From positions 833,001-897,000 of the forward strand of contig NZ_CP069396.1 in assembly GCF_016887565.1 (NCBI RefSeq): a stretch of 64,000 bases of DNA. The letters are read 5' to 3'. Numbering within the stretch: position 1 is the stretch's first letter; every line of letters begins with the position of its first letter. Below are positions 1 through 7,956 of this stretch, piece after piece. The notes below the pieces were generated by a model. The model was given only the letters and a program-made list of their open reading frames with translations, made no database searches and was not told where the DNA came from. Origin of the DNA: Archangium violaceum (GTDB lineage: Bacteria; Myxococcota; Myxococcia; Myxococcales; Myxococcaceae). Position numbers and translations under genes: made by a program.

Positions 1-1
1 G

Positions 2-229
2 CACGCGAAGGATGACGGCCTGTCTCCCGTGGTGGTTTCCCGGTTGTCCGCCGAGGAGGAGACGACCTCGGCGGAGGTGCCCGCGCGGCCCATCCTTCCG
101 CGCACCCCGCCCCGGGTGTGGCCCCCGGTGTCGCCGGCGGACATGGGGCGGGTGGTGCGGCGGCTGAAGGTGGCCGAGCGCCCGCGTGAGCCGGAGCCTG
201 AGGTGCCGCTGCGGAACACGGGCACGTGA
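2..229 (+). CDS. C-terminal end of an unidentified protein (5' truncated by window edge)
   Basis: An open frame enters from the left edge and stops at a TGA ending at 229. The visible 75 residues are rich in Pro, Arg and Glu with no recognisable domain (key stretch: RPILPRTPPRVWPP near the middle). Such tails are typical of low-complexity C-termini of myxobacterial regulatory or structural proteins, but I cannot name a family. It converges on the isomerase gene that ends at 239. A GTG at 29 could start a short ORF, but the frame is open to the edge, so truncation is the simpler reading. Confidence 0.5.
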   Translation, partial: HAKDDGLSPVVVSRLSAEEETTSAEVPARPILPRTPPRVWPPVSPADMGRVVRRLKVAERPREPEPEVPLRNTGT

Positions 230-238
230 GGGGCGGCG

Positions 239-988
239 CTACTTCTTCTTGGAGAGGAAGGCGTTGAAGGCCTCGCGGGCCTCGGTCGAGCCGAGCCGCT
301 GGACGAAGAGGGCGCCCTCGCGCGAGAGGGCCTCGTCCACGGTGGCGCGCACGGGCTCGCGCAGCAGGCGCTTGGTGAGGCGCAGCGACTCCACGGGCTT
401 GGCGGCGAGCGCGGCGGCGCGCTTCTGGACGAGCTCGGCGAGGCCGGCCTCGGGCACCACCTGGTTGACGATGCCGGCGCGCAGGGCGGTGGCGGCGTCG
501 AAGGGCTCGCCGAACATGAGGAGCTCGGAGGCGAGCGCCATGCCCGCCAGGCGGGGCAGCAGCACGCTGGAGGCACCCTCGGGGCTGAGGCCCAGGTTGA
601 CGAAGGGCATGCTGAAGACGGCGCGCTCGGAGGCGGCCACGTAGTCACAGTGCAGCAGCAGGGTGGTGCCGATGCCCACCGCCACGCCGTCCACGCCGGC
701 CACCACGGGGCGGGTGTGGTGCGCGAGGGCGCGCAGGAAGCGGAACACGGGGCTGTCCTCGCCGGTGGGAGGCGTCTCGAGGAAGTCCTTGAGGTCGTTG
801 CCCGCGGTGAAGGCGCCGCCCGCGCCGGTGAGCACCACCACGCGCACCGCGTCGTTCTTGTCGGCGTCGAGCAGGGCCCAGGCGGCCGCGTCGTACATCT
901 CGCCGGTGAAGGCGTTCTTCTTCTGGGGCCGGTTGAAGGTGAGGGTGAGGATTCCCGCGTCGAGGTTCGTCAGCAGCGTGTCGGACAT
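239..988 (-). CDS. Enoyl-CoA hydratase/isomerase family protein, ECI2-like delta3-delta2-enoyl-CoA isomerase
   Basis: Crotonase-fold protein of 249 aa, the usual family length. The oxyanion-hole segment AGNDLKDF lies at about residues 62-69 and GVDGVAVGIG at 98-107. The two glutamates that define true hydratases are not at their expected places (Thr and Phe instead). The segment GLSPEGASS carries Glu137, which matches the single catalytic Glu of peroxisomal-type delta3,delta2-enoyl-CoA isomerases. I therefore infer double-bond isomerisation in unsaturated fatty acid beta-oxidation rather than hydration. The start at the ATG ending at 988 is chosen because upstream in-frame residues are low-complexity and lie in the leader of the divergent membrane gene. 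No strong ribosome binding site is visible. An exact substrate cannot be assigned. Confidence 0.85.
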   Translation of the reverse strand: MSDTLLTNLDAGILTLTFNRPQKKNAFTGEMYDAAAWALLDADKNDAVRVVVLTGAGGAFTAGNDLKDFLETPPTGEDSPVFRFLRALAHHTRPVVAGVDGVAVGIGTTLLLHCDYVAASERAVFSMPFVNLGLSPEGASSVLLPRLAGMALASELLMFGEPFDAATALRAGIVNQVVPEAGLAELVQKRAAALAAKPVESLRLTKRLLREPVRATVDEALSREGALFVQRLGSTEAREAFNAFLSKKK

Positions 989-1119
989 GGGAGGGAGATT
1001 AGCCGGAGCGGGGCTGGCCCGGGGCTTGCTTCGTTGCCCGGGTGGAAGCCTCGAGGCCCTGTCCTTATGTCTCCCCCTGTCCACACCTGTGGTTGCCGAG
1101 CCACGGCACGGTGCACCCG

Positions 1120-1815
1120 ATGATGACCTTGCGCTCCCGAGTGTTGTCCCTCCTCCGACTCCACGGTTTGCTGCCGGTGCTGCTCAGCGGCACGGTGGCC
1201 GTCGTGATGCTCCAGGCCCGGCTCGAGTGGAGCGGGAGGATGAGCTTCATCTTCCTGGTGTGGAACCTGTTCCTCGCGTTCGTGCCGTATGGGCTCGCGC
1301 TGCTGGCGGGCCTGCTGCACGCGCGAGGGCTGGCGCGGTGGTGGAACCTGCTGCCGTTGGGGGTGGCGTGGCTGCTGTCGTTCCCCAACGCGCCGTACCT
1401 GGTGACGGACTTCATCCACCTGAAGCCCCGGCCGGGCGTGCCGATGTGGTTCGACGCGGCGATGCTGGCGAGCTTCGCGGCCAGCGGGTGGTTGATGGGG
1501 CTGCTGTCACTGGAGGTGTGGAAGCGGCTGTTGGAGGAGCGGTGGGGGAGGGCGGCGGCGTGGGGAGGGGTGCTGGCGGCTTCGGTGCTGTGCGGCTACG
1601 GCATCTACCTGGGGCGCTTCGAGCGGTGGAACAGCTGGCATGTGCTGAGCAGGCCGGGGTCGCTCTTCGAGGCGGTGCTCGGGCACCTGAGCGAGCCGCT
1701 GACGTACCGGTGGCTGGTGGGGACGACGCTCGTGTTCGCCGCGCTGGTGCTGCTCTCGTATCTGGCGTTCGAGACCCTGGTGACGAGGTGCCGGACGGCG
1801 CGGGTCCGGGCGTGA
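1120..1815 (+). CDS. DUF1361 family integral membrane protein
   Basis: Polytopic inner-membrane protein of about 231 aa with six to seven hydrophobic segments. The family signature is clear: FPNAPYLVTDFIHL in the middle, followed later by GYGIYLGRFERWNSW. These conserved polar motifs between helices are diagnostic of DUF1361, whose biochemical role is unknown. An upstream in-frame ATG at 1042 would add a Pro/Cys-rich stretch overlapping the divergent isomerase leader, so I prefer the ATG at 1120 (or the adjacent one at 1123). It ends 30 nt before the AAA ATPase gene, which may be co-transcribed. Confidence 0.8.
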   Translation: MMTLRSRVLSLLRLHGLLPVLLSGTVAVVMLQARLEWSGRMSFIFLVWNLFLAFVPYGLALLAGLLHARGLARWWNLLPLGVAWLLSFPNAPYLVTDFIHLKPRPGVPMWFDAAMLASFAASGWLMGLLSLEVWKRLLEERWGRAAAWGGVLAASVLCGYGIYLGRFERWNSWHVLSRPGSLFEAVLGHLSEPLTYRWLVGTTLVFAALVLLSYLAFETLVTRCRTARVRA

Positions 1816-1845
1816 GCGTAGCCGGCGAGGTGTTACCTTGTTCCC

Positions 1846-3396
1846 ATGCCTCGCTGGTTCAACACCGCTGGTCCCTGCCGAGCGGACCGCAATTACATGC
1901 TTCCCGCCTTGCGGCGCCTGCCGGAGGTGCTCCCTCTCATCGACCAGGAAAGCTACTTCGTTCTTCACGCTCCCCGGCAGGTGGGCAAGACGACGGCCCT
2001 GCGGGCACTTGCCGAGGAGCTCACCGCCTCTGGGCGGTACGCCGCGCTCCATTTCTCCTGTGAGAGCGGAGAGGTGGCAGGCGACGACTTCACTGCCGCC
2101 CAGCAGGCCATCCTGTCGCGCATCCGCCGGAGCGCCGAACTCTACCTGCCCGCTGAACTGCACCCACCTCCCTTCCCCGAGGCTCCCGACATCTCGCTTC
2201 TGGGCACGGCTCTCGCTGCCTGGGCACGCGCCTGTCCTCGGCGCCTGGTGCTCTTCTTCGATGAAATCGACGCCCTGCGTGGCCAGAGCCTCCTGAGTGT
2301 ACTGCGCCAGCTCCGCGACGGCTTCTCCGACCGCCCCACCGGCTTCCCCACTTCCGTCATCCTGTGTGGCCTGCGTGACGTGCGTGATTACAAGGTGACC
2401 TCTGGCGATCGCGGCCATCTGGGCACCTCCAGCCCCTTCAACATCAAGGTCGAGTCGCTCACCCTGCGCAATTTCACGCGCGACGAGGTGGCCGAGCTGT
2501 ACCAGCAGCACACCGACGACACTGGCCAGGTGTTCCTCCCCGAGGCCGTGGATCGAGCCTTCTATTGGACGCAGGGTCAGCCCTGGCTGGTCAACGCGCT
2601 GGCGCGGCAGATGGTGGAGCAACTGGTGACGGATCGGAATCAGCCCCTCACCGCCGCCCATGTGGACGTCGCCAAGGAGATCCTCCTGCGACGTCAGGAC
2701 ACGCACCTGGACAGCCTTGCCGAGCGCCTGCGCGAGCCTCGCGTGCGGCGCATCCTCGAGCCCATGCTCGCCGGCATTGCCCTGGGCGACGTGCCCGAGG
2801 ATGACCTGCGCTTCGTCCAGGATCTGGGTCTGGTGCGCATGGCGTCGACCGGGGGCATGGAAGTGGCCAACCCGCTCTACCGGGAGATCATCCCGCGGGT
2901 GTTGGCGAACACGGCGATGGCCTCGCTACCCCGGCTGCCCGCGACATGGCTGCGGGCCGACGGTCGGCTCGACATGGAGCGCCTCATGGAGGCGTTCCTC
3001 GCCTTCTGGCGACAGCACGGCCAGCCGCTGCTGGGAACCGCGCCCTATCATGAGATCTCTCCCCACCTGGTGCTCATGGCCTTCCTGCACCGGGTGGCCA
3101 ATGGCGGCGGCACGCTGGAGCGCGAGTACGCCATCGGTACGGGGCGCATGGACCTGTGCCTGCGCTACGGGCCAGACACGCTGGCCCTGGAGCTGAAGGT
3201 GTGGCGCGATGGAGAGAAGGACCCGCTGGAGGAGGGGCTGGCCCAGCTCGACGGCTACCTGGCCGGGCTGGGGCTCGAGAGCGGGTGGCTCGTCATCTTC
3301 GATCGGCGCGGCGGCCAGCCGCCCATGGCCGAGCGCACCCGAGCCACCCCCGCCACGACCCCCGCGGGCCGACAGGTAACGGTGGTTCGGGCCTGA
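1846..3396 (+). CDS. AAA-like ATPase with C-terminal PD-(D/E)XK nuclease-like domain
   Basis: A 516-aa soluble protein. The N-terminal P-loop is APRQVGKTT (residues 42-50) and Walker B is VLFFDEIDAL near residue 140, followed by a CGLRDVRDYK sensor-like segment and a winged-helix-like region. The last 90 residues contain GRMD (Asp436), then LELK (Glu449, Lys451), the spacing of a PD-(D/E)XK nuclease core, as in the AAA-ATPase/DUF1703-like families. Function is unknown; such proteins are often linked to mobile or defence loci, but nothing nearby supports a specific role. It follows the DUF1361 gene by 30 nt and is convergent with the PRPP synthetase with only 3 nt between stops. Confidence 0.8.
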   Translation: MPRWFNTAGPCRADRNYMLPALRRLPEVLPLIDQESYFVLHAPRQVGKTTALRALAEELTASGRYAALHFSCESGEVAGDDFTAAQQAILSRIRRSAELYLPAELHPPPFPEAPDISLLGTALAAWARACPRRLVLFFDEIDALRGQSLLSVLRQLRDGFSDRPTGFPTSVILCGLRDVRDYKVTSGDRGHLGTSSPFNIKVESLTLRNFTRDEVAELYQQHTDDTGQVFLPEAVDRAFYWTQGQPWLVNALARQMVEQLVTDRNQPLTAAHVDVAKEILLRRQDTHLDSLAERLREPRVRRILEPMLAGIALGDVPEDDLRFVQDLGLVRMASTGGMEVANPLYREIIPRVLANTAMASLPRLPATWLRADGRLDMERLMEAFLAFWRQHGQPLLGTAPYHEISPHLVLMAFLHRVANGGGTLEREYAIGTGRMDLCLRYGPDTLALELKVWRDGEKDPLEEGLAQLDGYLAGLGLESGWLVIFDRRGGQPPMAERTRATPATTPAGRQVTVVRA

Positions 3397-3399
3397 CCG

Positions 3400-4314
3400 T
3401 CAGTGCCCGTTGCCCGTGACGCGGCGGATGGCGTCGGCGAGCAGCGGGGCGAGGCTCACCACCTCGTGGTGGAAGGGCAGCTCCCTGTGGGGCACCACGC
3501 TGTCGGTGGAGATGAGGCGGCGGATGGGCACCTTGCTCAGCCGCTCCACCGCGGGACCCACCAGCAGCGCATGGGTGGCCACCACCGTAATCTCATCCGC
3601 GCAACCCGCCTCGCGCACCGCCTCCGCCGTGGCCGCGATGGTGCCTCCCGTGGAGATGAGGTCGTCCACGATGATGGGCCGCAGCCCCTTCACCTCACCC
3701 ACCAGTCCCCGCACACTCACGTCGGCACCGCTCGTCCGGCTCTTGTGGACGATGGCCAGCGGCAGCCCCAGCTGGCGCGCGTACCGCTCCGCCAGCTTCA
3801 CCGCGCCCAGGTCCGGCGACACCACCACCGCGCCCGGGCCCGCGAGCGGACGCACGGCCTCGGCCAGCAGGGTGCCCGCGTTGAGGTGCTCCAGCGGCAT
3901 GGCGAAGCAGCCCTCCAGCGAGGGCGTGTGCAGGTTCACCGCCACCAGCCGCTCGAAGTGTCCGCGCTCCAGCAGGTCCGCCACCAGCTTTCCGCCGAGC
4001 GCCTCGCCGGTGCTCGTGCGCCGGTCCTGTCGCGCGTAGCCGAAGTAGGGCAGCGCCGCCATGAGCCGCTTCGCGCCCCCTCGCCAGCACGCGTCCGCCA
4101 TCAACAGCAGCTCCAGCAGGTTCTCTCCCACCGGCGGCACCGTGGGTTGGATGAGACACACGTCGCGGCCTCGCACGTCCTCCTGGAGCTCCACGTGCAG
4201 CTCGCCATCCGGGAAGCGCTCGAGGTTGCACTTGCCGAGGGGACGTCCGAGGGCTCGGGCGAGCGACTCGCCGAGCGGGCGGTTGGCGGTGCCGCTGAAG
4301 ACGGTCAGGTCCAT
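3400..4314 (-). CDS. Ribose-phosphate pyrophosphokinase (PRPP synthetase)
   Basis: Makes 5-phosphoribosyl-1-pyrophosphate from ribose 5-phosphate and ATP for nucleotide, His and Trp synthesis. The 304-aa protein has the family order: FPDGELHVELQEDVRG near residue 35, ALPYFGYARQDRR near 90, a flexible-loop region, and the PRPP-binding loop IIVDDLISTGGT near 215. It is shorter and more divergent than the housekeeping 315-320 aa enzyme (for example VPPVGENLLELLL where TxxPxNDxLMELL is usual), so it may be a second paralogue. The start at the ATG ending at 4314 is supported by a GGAGAG ribosome binding site a few bases upstream; the longer frame adds only Arg/Gly-rich residues. Confidence 0.87.
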   Translation of the reverse strand: MDLTVFSGTANRPLGESLARALGRPLGKCNLERFPDGELHVELQEDVRGRDVCLIQPTVPPVGENLLELLLMADACWRGGAKRLMAALPYFGYARQDRRTSTGEALGGKLVADLLERGHFERLVAVNLHTPSLEGCFAMPLEHLNAGTLLAEAVRPLAGPGAVVVSPDLGAVKLAERYARQLGLPLAIVHKSRTSGADVSVRGLVGEVKGLRPIIVDDLISTGGTIAATAEAVREAGCADEITVVATHALLVGPAVERLSKVPIRRLISTDSVVPHRELPFHHEVVSLAPLLADAIRRVTGNGH

Positions 4315-4450
4315 GCATCTCTCCGCGCGTCCCGTGGGGCCGGGCCGGCCGCTCCGGGTGGTTCGCATCATCCCTCATTCCGCAGGCGCTGACCCGGGGG
4401 ATTCGTCCCATTGACTTCCCCCGTCCGCGCGCGGGAGGTTCGGGGCCCTC

Positions 4451-6328
4451 GTGCGCCCGCCCGTCGTCGGACTCCTTCGTGCCCTCCTCGCCGTCGTGCT
4501 CGGGGGGCTGCTGGTGCGTGGCCTCTCCAGCTTCGCGCCGGGGAGCGCCCATGTGGGCCTCTTCGACGCCGACATGGCCATCCCCGTGGTGATGGCCAAT
4601 GGCTCCTCCGGCCACCGGCTCTTCGACGCCTATTATTTCGGGCAGGACCGTTTCGGCGCCTGGCCCTACCTGCTCGCGCGGCTGGCGCGAGGGGTGCTCG
4701 GCTTCGACTGGACGGCCTCGCGGCTCTTCTGGGCGCATGCGACGGCGGCGCTCCTGGCCGGGGTGCCCCTGGCGCTCCTCTCCCGGCGCGCGGGCCTGGT
4801 GGCCGCGGCCGCCTGCGCGCTCGTGGCCGTGACGAATCCCTCCGTCTTCCACAGCTTCCTCAACCTCAGCCAGCCCTATGCGTGGCAGGTGCTGGCGATG
4901 TGTGGCGCGTGGGCGGTGCTGCACTCGCTGCTCCTGACGCCGGAGCGTCCCGGCGGGCGGCTCGTGGTGCTCGCGGTGCTGTCCTTCCTCGCGGTGTGGA
5001 TGTCCCCCACGAGTGGCCCGCTCCTGGTGCTGCTGCTCGGGGTGGAGCTGCTGGCCCTGCGAGGCCCGGAGTCCTGGCGCGAGCGGCTGTGGCGCGCCGT
5101 GCCCGTGGGGCTGATGGTGGCCGCGGGCATGGCGGGTGAGCGGACGCTGCGCTGGCGCTACCACCGCACCGTGCGGCGCGCCTTCGGCACCGACTTCCAG
5201 ACGGAGGTGCACCTGGACGTGGGGCACCTGCTCGACAACGCGCGCGCCCTGGCGGCCGTGTGGGCGCGGGATGGCTGGAAGCTCGCGCTGGGGCTGACGG
5301 TGGTGGGGGTGGGGGCCTGCCTCGTGCTGCGGGTGAGGGCCTGGCGAGGCGCGCGGGCCGTCCAGGTGCCGGAGGGCTGGGAGGCGCTGACGCTGGCCTC
5401 GGGGGCGGCGGCGGTGGCCCTGGCCAACTTCGCCCTCTGCGCGGCGGTGAACCACGTCCGCAACAACCTCTACCACGAGCGCTACCTCACGCTCTCGCAC
5501 CTCTTCCTCGCGATGGCCGCGGCGCTCGTGGTGCTCGCGGGAGCGCAGGCGCTGCTGGCGCGCACGCGGGCCTCGGAGGTGGGAGGGCCCCTGTTCGCGC
5601 TGGGGCTGCTGGGGGCCGCGCACCTGGGGATGCCCGCGCCGGCGCCGCTGCCCGAGGAGCGGGTGCTGGAGGACACGGCGCGCGCGCTGCAGCCGGAGCA
5701 CGGACAGCGCATCCTGCTCGGGGGCTACTGGCACACCTACCCGTACGCGGCGCTCGCGCGGCCCGGGTCGGTGGTGGCGGTGCCCGTCGAGTGGGACTAC
5801 CAGCGCACGCGCTTCGACTGGGCGCGGCTGCGCGCGGCGGACGAGGTGGTGGTCAACCACGCGGAGCTCGAGGCCTTCGGTCCGGCGGACGCGCCACACG
5901 CGCTCATCGGCCAGCTCGGGGTGCTGCTGCGCCTGGTGCGCACCGCGAGCCCGCGCGAGGGCTTCTCCCTCTACGCCCGCGCGGACCGGGAGGCCCTGCC
6001 GGTGAAGCTCGAGCCCTCTGCGTCGGAGTGGAACCTGTGTGACGTCTCGGCGCGCGCCAGGGTGCGCTTCGAGAGCACCGGGCCGGTGACGGTGCTGGTG
6101 CGGAGCATGGGCGTACGTCCGGGTGCACGGACACCGCGGGCCCTGCTCGCCGGACGGGAATCACCGGTGGAGGTGCTCCCGGACTTCTACCGGGTGCGTG
6201 TGGAGGCGCCAGTGGGGAAGGACATTCCCCTGGAGCTCGGCGTCGGCACGGGAATGGCCGGAGACGCACCGGGATGCCGGGTGCAAGACGTCTTCGTGCT
6301 GCCCGGGTCCACGTCCGCGACGCGCTGA
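4451..6328 (+). CDS. Large multi-pass membrane protein, glycosyltransferase-like, function unknown
   Basis: A 625-aa protein starting at GTG. The first about 400 residues contain roughly nine to ten hydrophobic helices. An early acidic loop (GLFDADMAIPVVM, with DAD at about residues 39-41) resembles the first periplasmic loop of GT-C glycosyltransferases, which carry an acidic catalytic pair there. The C-terminal about 200 residues are soluble and mixed alpha/beta. This layout resembles lipid-linked sugar transferases of the GT-C superfamily, but I see no motif that decides it, so the assignment is inference. It is divergent from the PRPP synthetase, with 136 nt between starts. Confidence 0.6.
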   Translation: MRPPVVGLLRALLAVVLGGLLVRGLSSFAPGSAHVGLFDADMAIPVVMANGSSGHRLFDAYYFGQDRFGAWPYLLARLARGVLGFDWTASRLFWAHATAALLAGVPLALLSRRAGLVAAAACALVAVTNPSVFHSFLNLSQPYAWQVLAMCGAWAVLHSLLLTPERPGGRLVVLAVLSFLAVWMSPTSGPLLVLLLGVELLALRGPESWRERLWRAVPVGLMVAAGMAGERTLRWRYHRTVRRAFGTDFQTEVHLDVGHLLDNARALAAVWARDGWKLALGLTVVGVGACLVLRVRAWRGARAVQVPEGWEALTLASGAAAVALANFALCAAVNHVRNNLYHERYLTLSHLFLAMAAALVVLAGAQALLARTRASEVGGPLFALGLLGAAHLGMPAPAPLPEERVLEDTARALQPEHGQRILLGGYWHTYPYAALARPGSVVAVPVEWDYQRTRFDWARLRAADEVVVNHAELEAFGPADAPHALIGQLGVLLRLVRTASPREGFSLYARADREALPVKLEPSASEWNLCDVSARARVRFESTGPVTVLVRSMGVRPGARTPRALLAGRESPVEVLPDFYRVRVEAPVGKDIPLELGVGTGMAGDAPGCRVQDVFVLPGSTSATR

Positions 6329-6452
6329 GCACCGGGGGCCGGGCGGAGCGGATCCGAGAGAACGGCCGGGCCCTCGCAGGGGCGTCGGGAGCCAATGGCG
6401 TGCGCCATGCTTCTCCTAGACGAGGGACGCGTGTGTCCACCGGGAGGAGCCC

Positions 6453-7148
6453 ATGCGCTTTCGAGACAGAAAGGACGGGGGCTGTCAGTTGGCGGCCCTG
6501 CTGAAGGGATACCGGGACGAGTCTCCCCTGGTGCTCGGTCTACCGCGAGGCGGAGTCCCGGTGGCCTACGAGGTCGCCCGCACGCTGGGGGCGCCGTTGG
6601 ACGTGTGGGTGGTGCGCAAGGTGGGAGCGCCGGGGCAGCCGGAGCTGGGGCTGGGGGCGGTGGCCGAGGGGGGAGCGCTCTTCCTGGACCGGGGAATGAT
6701 CCGGTCGCTGGGCTACTCCGAGACGGAGGTGATGCAGGTGGCCGAGCGAGAGGCGGAGGAAGTGTCGGTCCGCATCGCGCGCTTCCGCGGCCCGCATCCG
6801 GCGCCGGACCTCGAGGGACGTACGGTCCTCCTGGTGGACGACGGCGTGGCCACGGGTGGCACGATGCGAGCGGCCATCCGGGCGCTGAGGGAGAGGCGCC
6901 CACGGAAGATCGTGCTCGCGGTGCCGGTGGGCGCGGTGGAGTCACTGGACTCGCTGAGCGCCGAGGTGGACGACGTGGTCTGCGCGCATCCAGCCGAGTT
7001 CATGATGGCGGTGGGCGAGTTCTACGAGGACTTCCGTCAGACGTCGGACGAGGAGGTGCAGCGATTGCTGGCGCGGGCGCGCGAGGAGCGCCAGGGGGCG
7101 AGCGGCCCCGACGCGGTGATGGATGCCGGGGACAATTGGTGGGTGTGA
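6453..7148 (+). CDS. Phosphoribosyltransferase domain protein
   Basis: A 231-aa type I phosphoribosyltransferase-fold protein. The PRPP loop TVLLVDDGVATGGT lies at residues 125-138 (two acidic residues then a Gly-Thr-rich turn). The N-terminal half has the pattern LGLPRGGVPVAYEVA and a DVWVVRKVGAP segment, typical of a widespread uncharacterised group often beside hydrolases. The start is supported by GGGAGGAGCCC just before the ATG. It lies 19 nt upstream of a dienelactone-hydrolase-like gene and is probably in an operon with it, an arrangement commonly seen for this pair. Substrate base unknown. Confidence 0.85.
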   Translation: MRFRDRKDGGCQLAALLKGYRDESPLVLGLPRGGVPVAYEVARTLGAPLDVWVVRKVGAPGQPELGLGAVAEGGALFLDRGMIRSLGYSETEVMQVAEREAEEVSVRIARFRGPHPAPDLEGRTVLLVDDGVATGGTMRAAIRALRERRPRKIVLAVPVGAVESLDSLSAEVDDVVCAHPAEFMMAVGEFYEDFRQTSDEEVQRLLARAREERQGASGPDAVMDAGDNWWV

Positions 7149-7167
7149 GCGCGAGAGGAGGAGCGAC

Positions 7168-7842
7168 ATGGCCGTGGAGCGGGAAGTCGAGGTGGTGGCC
7201 GGGGATGTGAGGCTCGGAGGGACGCTCGCCGTTCCGGAGGGTGCACGGGGGCTGGTCATCTTCGCGCACGGCAGTGGGAGCAGCCGGCACAGTCCGCGCA
7301 ACCGGTACGTGGCGTATTCGCTGCGGATGGCGGGGTTGGGGACGCTGCTGTTCGACCTGCTGACGGAGGAAGAGGAGGAGGAGGACGAGGTGACGGCGGC
7401 GCTGCGCTTCGACATCGACTTCCTGGCGAGGCGGTTGGGAGAGGTGACGGACTGGGTGTTGGGGCATCCGGAGCTGGGACGGATGCGGGTGGGCTACTTC
7501 GGGTCGAGTACGGGGGCGGCGGCGGCGCTGGTGGCGGCGGCGGAGCGCCCGAAGACGATCGCGGCGGTGGTGTCGAGGGGAGGGAGGCCGGATCTGGCGG
7601 GGGGGGCGTTGGAGCGGGTGGTGGCACCGACGCTGTTCATCGTGGGAGGAGCGGACGACGTGGTGTTGGAGCTGAACCAGCGGGCGATGGAGAGGCTGGG
7701 GGGGCCGAAGGAGCTGGAGGTGATCGCGGGTGCGACGCACCTCTTCGAGGAGCGAGGGGCGTTGGAGCGGGTGGCGGAGGTAGCGGCGGGCTGGTTCACG
7801 CGCATCCTGGGGGTGCCACAGGAGCTCGAGACGAGACCCTGA
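7168..7842 (+). CDS. Dienelactone hydrolase family / alpha-beta hydrolase
   Basis: A 224-aa alpha/beta hydrolase. Near the N-terminus is VIFAHGSGSSRHSPRN; the nucleophile elbow GYFGSSTGAAAAL lies at about residue 110. A late Asp (GGADD) and His (GATHLF) complete a plausible triad. An acidic stretch LLTEEEEEEDE at about residues 68-78 is characteristic of this subfamily. The ribosome binding site GAGGAGGAG precedes the ATG at 7168. It follows the phosphoribosyltransferase gene by 19 nt and is followed by two copies of the palindromic repeat and then another hydrolase gene. Substrate unknown. Confidence 0.85.
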   Translation: MAVEREVEVVAGDVRLGGTLAVPEGARGLVIFAHGSGSSRHSPRNRYVAYSLRMAGLGTLLFDLLTEEEEEEDEVTAALRFDIDFLARRLGEVTDWVLGHPELGRMRVGYFGSSTGAAAALVAAAERPKTIAAVVSRGGRPDLAGGALERVVAPTLFIVGGADDVVLELNQRAMERLGGPKELEVIAGATHLFEERGALERVAEVAAGWFTRILGVPQELETRP

Positions 7843-7850
7843 CCCAAACC

Positions 7851-7950
7851 CCCTCTCCCTTCGGGAGAGGGACGGGGTGAGGGTATCTCGGGCCCCAGGT
7901 TCTCTCCGTGTCAACCCCCTCTCCCTCTGGGAGAGGGCTGGGGTGAGGGT
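7851..7950 (+). repeat. Pair of palindromic intergenic repeats (copies 1 and 2)
   Basis: Two units at 7851-7884 and 7917-7950. Each has the core CCCTCTCCC-NNN-GGGAGAGGG, a near-perfect hairpin, followed by an asymmetric arm ending GGGGTGAGGGT. They fill most of the gap between two hydrolase genes; the second copy ends 6 nt before the next ATG. The same unit recurs eight more times in the window, in both orientations. Confidence 0.9.
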
Positions 7951-7956
7951 CATCAC

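Noticed and set aside
1507-2706. A 399-aa minus-strand open frame
   Set aside because: It is antisense to the clearly coding DUF1361 and AAA ATPase genes, is low-complexity (His, Gln, Arg), and has no motif; GC-rich DNA yields many such shadows.
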